Positions 11,314 through 22,700 of a stretch of 64,000 nucleotides of DNA are shown one piece after another. The position numbers and the translations under genes are program-made. The notes beneath the pieces were generated by a model, which did not search any database, was not told where the DNA came from, and saw only the letters and a list, made by a program, of their open reading frames with translations. Position 1 is the stretch's first letter. Each line of letters starts with the position of its first letter. The stretch comes from Penicillus capitatus (taxonomy: Eukaryota; Chlorophyta): contig OZ287706.1 in the NCBI GenBank assembly GCA_965649825.1, positions 1 through 64,000 of the forward strand. The letters are read 5' to 3'.

Positions 11314-11710
11314 TCAATTGTAATCGCAGATTGCGACGGTAGAATCGAGATCGAAGACATCAAAGTCAGGACGTCCAAGATCGTCTGGATATAATGGTGG
11401 GCAACAAAAGGCAATGAACAGCGCATTAAGCACACCACCAGCTTTAAGGCACCAGCTCCACAATAAGTACGGTTCCACGACAGACAGCAAGACGTGGAAC
11501 AAAGGGAGTATCCGATAGAAGACTTCCTTCTTGGGTTGCACTCAACAAATCCTTGGATATGATCCGATCGCTGCCACCTCTCTTCCACAGATCCAACCAT
11601 GTCACATGTAATAGAGATCGAGTCAGGAATGACATACGGCTGAATGCTTCAGCCGAACATTCGAGGTGGTCCACAATTAAGGAACGTTGTGCACAGGGCT
11701 TCATGCAGTC
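11314..11710 (-). CDS. Unrecognised protein fragment with hydrophobic segment
   Basis: Two open stretches on the minus strand could form one spliced gene. One runs from the ATG near 11710 (MKDCMKPCAQRSLIVDHLE). The other, about 11541-11314, reads FYRILPLFHVLLSVVEPYLL, then WSWCLKAGGVLNALFIAFC, and ends in an acidic tail. Hydrophobicity suggests one or two membrane helices. I do not recognise a family, and the splice between the parts was not resolved. It lies tail-to-tail with the proline iminopeptidase gene. Confidence 0.25.
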
Positions 11711-12062
11711 TTTCATTTCTACTCGATAACTCCGCACCAATACTACAGCATTCTCTATCGCCCACAGTTCTCACCTTTAGAGAGAGATTTGGGCAAAGAA
11801 GACTTCCGCTGCGTGGCGAATGACAGGATCAATATCCCATTTGCCAGATGCGGGACGCGAACAACATGTCATTGGTCACGATGGAACACGAACAGAAAGG
11901 ACCTTGAGGGCGTGATGTAATATTGTCTTACCGTTGCTGAAGGCTGCTTGAAAACCAATTCAAAGTCGACGTTTAGGATAGATCCCCCCACCCGCGAAGA
12001 ATGAATCATCAGGTGACACAGTGACGGCGTAGCGCGTCTCGCCGCGAAACAATGCTATCACA

Positions 12063-12270
12063 CAAAAAAGGACTGGATTTCAAAAGGCGTCCTGCGCCTT
12101 TTTGGTTTCTTTGAAAGACAACAGAGGACTGGTTCATCAAAAACTGCACCCTTCGACAAGGTTCACGCATCGATCAGATGCGTTCATGCAAAAAAAAAGA
12201 TTGCGTTTCAGAAGGCATCCTGTGCCTTTTGCTTTGCTTAGAAGACGACAGAGGACTGGTTCATCAAAAT
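12063..12270. repeat. Imperfect direct repeat, about 80 bp, two copies
   Basis: Copy 1 at about 12063-12142 and copy 2 at about 12190-12270 share an A-run, then AAGGCGTCCTGCGCCTTTT versus AAGGCATCCTGTGCCTTTT, and the identical run CAGAGGACTGGTTCATCAAAA. Copies start about 127 bp apart. The central part of each contains a short inverted pair (AAGGCG...CGCCTT; AAGGCA...TGCCTT) that could form a hairpin. No coding role is evident. Confidence 0.7.
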
Positions 12271-12408
12271 AGAATGAAATCGAGGAAGACGCATTTCAAC
12301 TGGTTCCTAAACAAGCAACTTCCTCGTCTTTGCGAGGTGACAGAAAGCTCTGGCCACCAGGTACTCATCTAAAAACGGACGTGTGTGAGTAGGATAATAC
12401 GAATGAGA

Positions 12409-12678
12409 CTACTTCTGTAGGAACATCCCGGGCTCCTCTTTGTCACCGAGGACACAAAGAGGACAAGATGTTTTCTTTGGTCGACTGCTTTTCAACCAGC
12501 ATTTATAATCAGAACGACGCCAGACCCATGAAACACAGTCTACAAAGAAGACAAGAATGCTGAATGTGTTTAAGACTCTGAGTCGTACGAGGGTTAGAAG
12601 CACACAGGTTACAACAGTCATCAGGTTGGTTGATTGCGTGGATTTCTGCAAAATCTCCTCCAGGTCTATCTTCTCCAT
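12409..12678 (-). CDS. Possible small membrane protein, 89 aa
   Basis: ATG at 12678 gives MEKIDLEEILQKSTQS, then a hydrophobic stretch (TVVTCVLLTLVRLRVLNTF, extending through SILVFFVDCV) that could be one long or two short membrane helices, then a basic Cys-containing tail (CPLCVLGDKEEPG). No family recognised. It lies beside the direct repeat in an otherwise non-coding stretch, so it may be a chance frame. Confidence 0.25.
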   Translation of the reverse strand: MEKIDLEEILQKSTQSTNLMTVVTCVLLTLVRLRVLNTFSILVFFVDCVSWVWRRSDYKCWLKSSRPKKTSCPLCVLGDKEEPGMFLQK

Positions 12679-12719
12679 AGCGAGCGTAGCAGGAATCACT
12701 TGCTTTCTATCCGACAACG

Positions 12720-14270
12720 TGTGTTTTCATTGGGTTATCGAAAATGACGTTGAAAAATGCCAGACGTACCTTTTCGAGTGCATTGGCTCCTTGACAATCA
12801 CCGCAACTGCTTGGTTGGGACGCGGCGTATTTAAGCCAACAATTGTGATTAGTCTGGTACACAAAGGCCTTGCAGTCTAGTGCACATAATGGCATGGGCA
12901 CGAGTTATAAGTCGTTCAGTTTTACATGGTCCGAGTTGGCGGCATTCTTCGCAGCATCTTTTCGCATTATCGACCACGACTTTTTTGATATCGTTTCCTG
13001 CGGCCAATGGTCGGTTTTATTCAGAACAGAACAGGTTTACCCTTCCAGTCTATTTGAGGATAGATATCATCACAGCAGACTAAAGGAATTGCCCAGTGGT
13101 TTTAGAGATCGCTTGTAGTGTTTACTTTCTTGGTTAACGACGCCGGGGTTTCTTGCGAAATGAGCGACTTCTTCAGACACGGCTCCCTGCGAAACTCTTG
13201 TGTTCTAGATACTCGCGAAGAACAAGGATCTAACCGCGGCCGACAGCAATACCGTCAAAGCAAACGCGACGAGCATTTTGAGCCACAGCACTGCAGAAAA
13301 ACACTTTGAATTGAATTTTCAAGTTCGGTAACGAAGAAACGGCGAGGTCATGCTTAGCGAGAGAACACAGCACGCAGTTAGTCGCCGGCAAAATGTGGTT
13401 TGCCAAACATTTACGCGGTTGAAAACTCCCCGTCGACGTTTTTTACTCGTTAACGCACCGACAAGACTTGAGCAAAGCGTTGAAGAACAGTCGGAACTCG
13501 CCACGGAAATCGTTGAAAGCAGATCGCAGAACACGTATGCAGATCTCAGCTTTAATACCTTGATAGTGTTTGGGATGTCCAATTGACTGGATTAGGAGGT
13601 TCTGGAATCTTCTGCCTGTCGAACCTTCTCCGTCATGTAGTCCTTACCAGACTTCGAAAGCTGCGAAATATCATGGAGGATGGATCCTTGGACTGCAATC
13701 CGTCAGTCCACACAACAGAGCAGCCGGCATTGCCGGCAGTTGACGAAGCGAGCACATATGTGCGGTCATCGTTCTCACACTTGTGAAGTATTGATAAAGC
13801 TCGACCAACTTCACGTCTTTCATTCGTTGAACCCTTTCTTTTCCGTCGGAACGAGGATTCAAGTTTAGTGTTAACTCTGAAAGCATCTAGGAGAGCTTAA
13901 GTACTAGAAGGACATGTCTCGCCTCGGGAAAATAAGATAACAGAGTCGCGAGGATGTTCTAACGGAAGACACCGATTATAAGAGGATTGTCCGAGACATC
14001 GAATGGAAGACGTGGAACAACACCTGAGCCTATTAATTCCCGTTTCACATGGCAGATCGTTCACAAACCAAAGGAGATCCATGGACGAAAAAAAGCAAAA
14101 CAAACCTAGATTCCATTACAGGCAGCCGTCAGAAGATCTGGAATACGATCGCGTTGTCGTCAGGTCCCACGTTGCACAGAGTGTTGATGTATGCAATGCA
14201 CAAAGGTGACTGTGAAACATCGACAGCGTTTTGCTGTGTCTTTTCAGTAACGGATGTCAACAACCCTTCG
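12720..14270. other. Gene-poor stretch
   Basis: Only short overlapping open frames on both strands, with no recognisable domain and no consistent splice joins. I see no RNA gene here. It could be intergenic DNA or contain unresolved exons. Confidence 0.35.
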
Positions 14271-14273
14271 ATA

Positions 14274-16561
14274 TCATCCTGGTGCATGTTTCTCATTCTC
14301 GATCATGCGACGAAGAGATATCGTGTTGTCTTCGTGTCTTGTCGACATATTGCCTCCACAGCTTTTTCCTGCATGCAACATACAGAACGTGTCCTCTCTG
14401 AGAGATGTTCGTTTTCTTCTTAGAGACTTTGTTCTCTCAGAAGGCTGGAGGCTATGGATATCGATATTCAGCAGCTTCTCCGCAGCTTCAAAGTGCTCCC
14501 AAGGATCCTCGCTATTGTCACTCTTTTCTTCCGATGCGGTGCCCGGAGTTCCCATCTTCTCCTGCAGTTGACGCTCGTACTCTTTGACTGATGCGTTATA
14601 GAGGTGATCCATATGTTGATAGAAGAGTCTTTGTCGTTCTCTCTCCGTCATGTGAACGTTGCTGCCCCGTTTCTGAACATCCACTACGATCTTTTGTTCC
14701 TGGATAGAATGAGAGACCTGCATGTCATTGGCAATGCTCTCTTGTACATCCTCCCATTCGACAGTGGGCTGTTTGATGAGTTCGCTGAGCAGCGTTTGAT
14801 AAGCTAACACTGCTGCCGTGTGGGAGGCTTCTTTGAATCGGCGTTTGCTGTCGCGCATTTCCTGTGCCATGCGTGCACGTTTCTGTCTCTCTACGGCACT
14901 CCCTGTCCTAGGATCCTCTTTCTGTGCAAGATCATCCAAAAATTTAGTAAGACCAAGAATGAAGTCGCAGGTCACACTTGAGGTGGTGCTGAATGCGAAG
15001 ACGCATCTTCTGTTGATGCTGATCCCGGCGGAGGTCTCTTCGACCCCCTCTCCAAATTCCTGTCTTCTCGTCCTTTCACGAGATTCTCTTCCTCTGTCGT
15101 TGCCGGGTGTATATGACGCTTTGATGGCGGTGCGACAAAGGGATATCGTTTTTTGAAATCCTCAAACAACTGCTCTCGGATATCCATTGCACAACCCTGC
15201 CACCACCATGACACTTCGATCTCACACAAAGGAGGAGATAAGTGAATACACCTTCCATCGCGGGTCATCTCCGTATAGAGCTTCCAGTCCATCGATACCA
15301 GCATTGCCTCCGAAGAGAGTGCTGACGAAGGGAGTGGCACTATCCGAATGGCTGGTTTCTCTATGGCGTGCCTCCAGCAGAAGTGCTTCAAATGATTTCT
15401 TAGCATCGGTTTCGGAAGGAGCCTTCGATTTTCTTTCCTCTTTTGCACGTTCCTGACAATAGGCGACAAAAAGAGACCGGCGTTCTTTCTCCAAACTCAC
15501 ACCCTGCCATCTCGGATCCTCTCCCAAACGCGCAGCTTCTTTCTCGAATCGCGCAAAAGCTGTGACCTATATGTAGAACACACCTTTAGGCCGACACTGT
15601 CTATCCAGAAAACCTTGCCACACTTCAGATTCACGCAGCAGGGCACTGAACGCTTCAATTTCTTCTGATGTTGCTTTCCGGCCACGTTTTACTTCTGGAG
15701 CATTCACCGCTTCTAATTTCGTCTCCATCGCAGCTGATGATATTTGAGATCCTTGTGGAGGAAGTAAGGCAGACGCTGATGGATTCTTGGCTTGGACCAC
15801 TTCTGGGGGAATGGTCCAAACTGTGCCCTGTCGTCATAGATGACAAGATGTAAAGAATCGAGTCTCTGTCGATGAAGATTGCCACTTTGGTGACCATGTT
15901 GTAGTAGTAGACACGACCGTCTTCACATTTGACTTCTGTCCACACAGTGTTAGGAATACGCTCCGATGCAACAGGCTTTGGCGTCTCGGTCGTCCCTGCC
16001 ACATTGCCCAAAAATTCAGCAGGTCGCTCCCATTGAGAGACGCCCGTTGTCGTGTTGTAATAGTATATCTAGTCAGCCAATCACATCAAGGATGTCTCAT
16101 ATACATAACAAAAGAGGGATATCACCAAGTCTCCAGATCGATGGGCTGTCCAGGCAGATGCTGATGGATGATGGACAACAGGATGCGGAGTCACTTCAGG
16201 ACGGTATATCATCTGATGTGTCCCTGAACATAGAGAAGCATCATCAGAAACGGAGAAGTCCTGGTGGGTCCATCCAGCCTGGCAATGGAGAGTAGAGAGG
16301 AGGCGGCATCATGTAAGGGAAGCATGGACGCGGGTGCATCCCACTCTGAAACGACGGTGGGGGGAATGCGGGAGGCCGCATGGGGATAGGAACAGATTGA
16401 GCCGGCGGCATCTGCTGCCTGAAAGCCACATGGCACGACGGAGTCTCTGCGACGATGGTTTACGTGGCGGGTTTGTATCCTAGTCCACGTTTAAACTGCG
16501 CAGCGGCTGCGCCCTTCGATCGCTGTTCTTCGTAATAGTCCTCGGCTCTTTTCTCATCCAT
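14274..16561 (-). CDS. PRPF40: Pre-mRNA-processing factor 40 (WW and FF domains)
   Basis: Exon 1 begins at 16561 (MDEKRAEDYYEEQRSKG) and splices within a Thr codon to QQMPPAQSVPIPMRPP, opening a Pro/Met-rich region (to about 16250). WW1 is split by an intron: SAWTAHRSGD, then IYYYNTTTGVSQWERPAEFL near 16040. WW2 is VWTEVKCEDGRVYYYNMVTK near 15920. FF-type helical repeats follow: EAFSALLRESEVWQGF, SLEKERRSLFVAYCQERAKE, and AVLAYQTLLSELIKQPTVEW near 14800. PRPF40 bridges the 5' and 3' splice sites in the early U1 spliceosome, consistent with the intron-rich genome. Several internal exon ends are approximate. Start codons of this gene and CPP1 are only 39 bp apart. Confidence 0.88.
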
Positions 16562-16600
16562 CGCTCAAATCGCCATCGATCGTAGCCATTCGCATGCTTG

Positions 16601-17709
16601 ATGGCATTCCTCCAGCGCTGGCCGTCTCTGACGTCGAAAGGCGCTCGATCGATCGACGATGCCCGTCGTCTGTTTCGCCAGCCATCGGCAAGGAAACGCA
16701 GCCGGGCATCTCTCCTTCATGCGCGGACACCGCGCCTCGCCATTGCGGCTCAGCAGGGAGAAAACTCGGAGTCCCTGTCGAACAACCTGACCGAAGCAGA
16801 GGCGCGATCTATCCTTGGCGTTACCGCAGAAACGCCTTTCGATGAGATCGTTAAGACCAAGAACCGTCTTCTGCTCTCTCCCAATCTCAGCAAAGCCTCT
16901 ATTCAAGAAGTCAGTCACATCACATCACACATTCACTTATAACCTGAAAGTCTTCTCGTGCCATCTCAGATTCACCGAGCGTATGATCTCTTGTTAATGA
17001 AGAGCATGACAAAACGTGTGCAGAGCTCGGAGGAGATTCCCAGTTCCGTGCGCTATGCTGACGTGCAGAAGCGGAGCTTGGCCATCGAGGTCTTATAGAC
17101 GAGCAGCCGGATCCTATTCATGTTACCGAGGAGATGTATGTGTACAACAGGCAAGGAAAATGTTGTCTCAGATGCCGACAGGGGGCATTGCTATCGAGAA
17201 TCCCAGCAGAGAGATCATGAGGGCGAATTCCATTGTCTTGGGCATTTTGGCGCTCACTCTGCTGCCTCAAGTGCGTTTGTGCTGTCGACAGGGGAAACAA
17301 TGACGATGGTTGTTTAAGGGTGTCAGTCCAATGACCGAAACGACAGATGTCCTGCCTGGATTTCAGTTGGCTTTGGCATTCATGTGGTCTATTTATGCGT
17401 GTCGACAGTACAGACTTCTCGGATTAGGTCCTGTCCCATCACTCACTCATCCACACACTCATGTCACTCTTCTGCCTCAGGTCGTGCATTCGGGTATAGC
17501 TTTCTGGGATTGTTGGCGGGCGGATTGGCAGGTGGTGCCATTGAAGGTGTCCTTCATGTCCAACAGCATCCCATCGGGGTAAGCCATTTCTCTCTTTCTC
17601 TCTCTTTTCATACCCCATTCCTGTGTTGTAGGGATTTCATTCTCCTGCAACACTGATTGGAGAATGCGCTTTGTTGGGTGTCTGGGCGACGGCGACGTTC
17701 CTAGCTTAA
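16601..17709 (+). CDS. CPP1: CPP1-like plastid J-like membrane protein (chaperone-like protein of POR1)
   Basis: Six exons join exactly: 16601-16909, 16970-17089, 17151-17270, 17319-17427, 17481-17578 and 17632-17709. Introns are 48-61 bp; the product is 277 aa. About 70 N-terminal residues rich in Arg, Ser and Ala look like a plastid transit peptide. The J-like domain without HPD follows (LTEAEARSILGVTAETPFDE, then IHRAYDLLLMKSM and VPSSVRYADVQ, here IPSSVRYADVQ), then several membrane helices (IVLGILALTLLP, FQLALAFMWSIYA, GYSFLGLLAGGLAGGA, CALLGVWATATFLA). In plants this family stabilises protochlorophyllide oxidoreductase and supports chlorophyll synthesis in the chloroplast envelope/thylakoid. 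Tail-to-tail with CCT5, 79 bp apart. Confidence 0.88.
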
Positions 17710-17788
17710 ACACATGTATGTGCCGTCATCTCCTCTGTATTCCTCCCAACTTTTTCAACAACTGTAACAGATATGTTTGCAATTGTAT

Positions 17789-19607
17789 CTATTCGTATTT
17801 GGCTGGTTCGATGACATCGTCGATTTTCAGAATCATACGACAGACCTGTGTGGCCAAGAAGAGCTGCTGTTTCTTTCCAATGAGAGTCTCAAAAACGTGC
17901 TGCTCTTTCATGTTGTTAGTCCCGGCAGCCATACAGTCGATACCCAATGCTGTATTGCCCGTCTCCAGCTGTGCCTTCTTGATCGCCGTAAGACTGTCGA
18001 TCGGCGATAGGCCACTGTTCTCGGCGAGGGCCAAAGGAACGGCATCGAGGGCTTCGGCAAACGCACGCATGGCATACTGCTCCACACCGATGACGGTATC
18101 TGCAGCGGCCTCTACTGCCAGACTACATGCCACATCTGCTGCTCCGCCACCATAGACGACTTTATTGTCACGGACGAGATTTCGTGCAACGCAGAGAGCG
18201 TCATGAAGCGATCTCTTGGTTTCTTCCAGAATCATATTGTTGCCTCCACGCACAAAGATCGTCACCGCTTTCGTGTTGGGACATCCCTCAATGAGCAACA
18301 TCCGCTCCTTTGTTGTGCCAAAACTGATCTCCTTGACGCTCTTGGCAAATCCTAGCTTCTCTGGAGCGAGCTCTTCGAAACGTGGAATGATGCGTGCGCC
18401 CGTTGCCAATGCCAAGAGTTCAATTTCGCCTCCACCCACCCACCTTACAGCCGGCAGCTTCTTGTGCATGAGGAGATGATTGGCTTCATCGTCAAATCCC
18501 CATTGGCAGAGAACGAGTGTGGCACCGGAGGCAATGCATTTGTCGACCATGTCCACAAAATAGGCGCGTTCTTGATCCCGCAGCCGTTCGAATTTTTCCA
18601 CTGAATCGATATCCACTTTGTGTTTCGTCTTGGGCTTCGGTGGCTCGAATGCACATGTCAATATTGCCATCTTCACATCTTTGAGCTCCTTTGGCATCTG
18701 AGGATGACTGAAATCTTTGTCGATCACCAATCCATTCACCAATCTTGTGTCCTCCAATCGACCACCCACTTTGCCATCCACCTACCCACCACATGCTCGA
18801 TGGAGTGGCAGATGGTACCGGTCGGTGCACCTTGATGAGTTCGAGATTCACATCGCGTCGCTCGAGATCCGCCACACCCAACACTGCCTTCACACATGTC
18901 TCTGCCATATCTCTTTTAACGCGGCCCACAATCTTGGAAGAGAGTGTTGTCATGCAGACTTCCACCAGAGGCTCAATGTCCTTTTGACTGAAGATAAATT
19001 CATCGGAGACTTTGTCCAGATGATCAATGGCCACTTTGCATGCCATCTCATATCCATCTGCCACTCTCAATGGATGGATACCTGCACAGGATGCATGAGA
19101 CATGGGTGAAGTGTTTGATAAATATGACCCATATCGAGCAGTGCCTCCGCTTTTTCGAGCAATGCCCCTGCTAACACGACGACGCTGGTTGTTCCATCAC
19201 CGATCTCCTGGTCCTGTGACTTAGACAGCTCTACCATCAGCTTTGCGATCTGGTTCTCCACATTCATCCGTTCGAGAATGGTGGCGCCGTCATTCGCTGG
19301 ACAACCCGACGGCTGTATAGAGAGACAGATCAGTGATTGGAGAGGTCTTACTGACAGTAACATCTCCGTCGGGGCTCTGCAACATCTTGTCCATGCCTTT
19401 GGGACCAAGGGAAGAACGCATGATGCGTGCGACCGTCTTTGCCGCCAGGATATTTGCCTTTTGAGCCTCGAGGCCTTTGACCCGATACTTCGATTCTTGT
19501 TCCTGAGTTGAAACAGAAACGTCCTTGTTGGACGGGCAGCGATCGGTGGCGAGGAAAACCTTGAGAATAATAAAGGGCCGGCCATATTCGTCGAAGGCGA
19601 GTGCCAT
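17789..19607 (-). CDS. CCT5: T-complex protein 1 subunit epsilon
   Basis: Start [16 protein letters not shown] at 19607, then short introns and ...[20 protein letters not shown]. Chaperonin signatures are [39 protein letters not shown] (ATP binding) and, in the long last exon (18781-17789), [25 protein letters not shown] and [19 protein letters not shown]. The epsilon identity rests on FDEYGRPF at the N-terminus and on [18 protein letters not shown]. The subunit is part of the cytosolic TRiC/CCT ring that folds actin and tubulin. It is divergent from the coiled-coil locus, 118 bp between start codons. Confidence 0.95.
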
Positions 19608-19725
19608 GTGGATAGGAGGATGGACGACGGCACTGGACGACTTTTCGGTTTTTCGTAATGGCGGTGCACCTCATCATGATCATTGTTGACAAATTCATCG
19701 CCATTGATGTGACGTTGCATCGGGT

Positions 19726-22700
19726 ATGGATTCACCGCGGCGAAAGAAATGGATCAACGCTGTCATTGCCTACCTCAAAAGGGAAAAAGCCGATGTCTTG
19801 TTGTACCTTAGATCACTGACCACAGATTCCTGAACGAGCGGTGACCTGTACAGGTCGGCGTCGGATGTCGTCAAGCAGAAAGATTCGGGCGATCACGACG
19901 CTTCCTTGATGACGGACACAATCGTTGCTGAGACATCCTCTGCCTGTAGCAGAGTGCGGAGCTCAGGAGGTCGACTGGAAAAGACAAGCGCTGTTCCACC
20001 GAAGAGACCGTCGCAGTTCTTTCGATGGCGATCAGCTGGCAGAAAGGCACAGAAGGCGAAATCACCATCTCCTGCTGTCACATCACGTCGCATTTTTCCA
20101 TGCCGTCTGAATCGCCCGGCACTGTATTGTGGTAGATAACACAGTTGAGAGATTTCCCACAAAGGACGCGTCGAAACTGCCCCTTCCGTGGATAGAGAAC
20201 GCCCTTCAAGTGACCAGACAGATCCTTCAGCAAGAAGAGAGAAAGGACAACGCCGAACACTCCGAGACGTCGCGAAGACTGGTGAAATGGATGTGCGATA
20301 TCCTTGACGCCACGCAAGAAGACTTGCCGGATGGAGGTCTGACGAAGGAGAAAGCAATGACTTCTACTCGATCCTGTTTGTTGTACTTTATTAGGTGTTA
20401 CCAAGTCAGATGCCACAGCCGTAATGATAGGAGTCCTCCGTATGGCTTTTGAAGAGATCTGCCACCATCTTCGCTTTGGACAACTTGGCGCTTTAACTTT
20501 CCTGGAGCCCATCTTCATGAGCATGGTGACCTTAGAAAAGCTTGGAATGTCGATGGAGATCGAGGCTCGACGCATCGCGGATATCAATATCGAAGAAGCC
20601 GAGTGCATTCGCCTGTCTGAGACATTGACGGAGACGAAAGGAAAGCATCAAGTGAACGGAATAAAACAGGAGTGTCTGGTAAAGAACTCTCTGCTGCTCT
20701 CTGCATACAGACGGGAGTCGAATCGCTGGAGGTCGCGCAGAGATCCGATAAGACAGAAGATGAAATGCATTCTCTGGCGAGGAAGCTCGTGGACTGTCAA
20801 GAGAAACTGAAGCTTTCGATCAGAGAGAATAGAATTCTGGAAACCGCACTCAAGGTTTCTCATTTTAGAGATATGGGCAGAAATCAAGACATCGCTTGTG
20901 TAGGACGCCTGTTGCTCCCAATTGCTACAGCAAGAATCGATCAAGGATGATGCTGCCAAGGAAAAGGATCCGGTTGCGCCTGACGAAGACATCTCAACAA
21001 CGCGCCATAATCAACTGGCCGAGTTGGAAAGTGCAAGACGAGAGAATAAAAATCTGAGACAGGAGACGGAAACGGACAAGGCTCAGTGGATGGCTGAAAA
21101 GCAGAGATACGAGAGGGAACATAATGCGGATGAGATCATCATCACAAGTCTTAAGGAACAAATAAAGGTATCGATGGATTGGTATCCCGTCTTGGATGGC
21201 GATTAAATGATGCTTCTGAAACCGTCAGGCCAAAAGAGAGACTGTTGAAAAACTGGAGCTGTCTCTGAGGGAAGAGCGAGAGAAATTCGACGCCAGTTTC
21301 TCAACGCTGGATCAGAGAAAGGCCGAGAATGCGTGTCTGAAGGAGAATTTGCAGAGAACACAGGAATCTCTCGTGAAAACGGAGAAAAGGCTGAAAGAGT
21401 TAGACGCTCTGTCGTGGATAACATGTTATGCCTGAAACTGTGTGTCTGTAGACAGCGACAGGAACATGATGCACAGCAACAATTGTGGGAAGATAAGATT
21501 ATGACGGTTGAGAATTCGTGCATGGAATTGAAAAGAGCACTTAAGGACGAGGAGGTGTCAAAGAATGCTATCTCAGATGAAAAGCATCGAGTGCAAAGAG
21601 AGATCGAGAAGATGGAGATAGAGATGACATCCTTGAGACAAGAGGTATTTTCCACTCCGACAACACTATTTGGACGTCGAGAGACATATGCTTTGAACAG
21701 AACGCAAGGTTGAGGAAGATAATGATGGGGATTGAGGATCGCATCGTGCGCATTCAAGCACACATGAAGGATGAGAAGCCTTTACATGAAGGACCAACAT
21801 CTTCTCAGCGAGCAGACAGAAAGGCGTTGGATCCTCTTCGTAAAGAAAAACAGGATATGAGTCTCATGACCGAAGAAGCGTCCCTTTTATTACAGAAACC
21901 CGAAAAATGTCTGTTCGCCATTCTTTTTTCTTTGAGGGACGTCTGCATGTGCTTGTTATTGTTCGTGCTACAGTAAAGAGCCTCTATGAAGAAAAGCCAG
22001 TTGCTGAATCGAGTGCAGATTCGCAACATCCTGCCTTGAAGAAGAGCTCAACGGCACTTTCGACTGAAGACAACAAAGGTTGCTATCCATGCCAAGTTTG
22101 GTACAGTATTTAGGATATCTTTTGTCGTGTGACAGGTGATGAGGCATCAGGCAGTTTAGAAAGACAACAGATCCGTCCAGACGTTCTCTTGACACTTGAT
22201 CTCCTTCAGAGTCAGATGAAGGTTCGACTCGAAAAATGAGCAAGAAACCGACAGATGCCTTTTGTCTCAGGGGTCCAAAGAGAAGATCAGAGAACTTGAG
22301 CAGGCATTGAGGGTGTCAGAGGCCACGGCGCTGAGAGAATCTGCAACAAGAGAAGAATTCCAAAACCAACTCCTCATCATTCGTTTCGATAAGGCAAAAG
22401 CTTTTCGGGATCTCGAAGCTCTGAAGGTAAGGAATTAAACGTCTGAACATCCTCATTCCCAGTCTTGTCCGTGCTTTTTTAGCTCAAGATGTTGTCAGTC
22501 GAGAATGAAATGCGATCCCTGAAAGAAGAACAGATTGCTCTACAAAAGGAAAAGGAAGAACTGGAATGTAAGTGTGGCACACTAGTCAACGACATCCAGA
22601 AACTGCAGAGAGATAAGGATGCATTGATGCCACTTCGTGATAGCAACGAACGCATGGAAGTGTGTCCCGGTCAATAGATGGCCTCTGAAGGTCCCACATG

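Noticed and set aside
11046-11600. Minus-strand open frame of 184 codons
   Set aside because: It overlaps the 3' part of the proline iminopeptidase gene; only the hydrophobic stretch in another frame looked plausible and is listed with low confidence.
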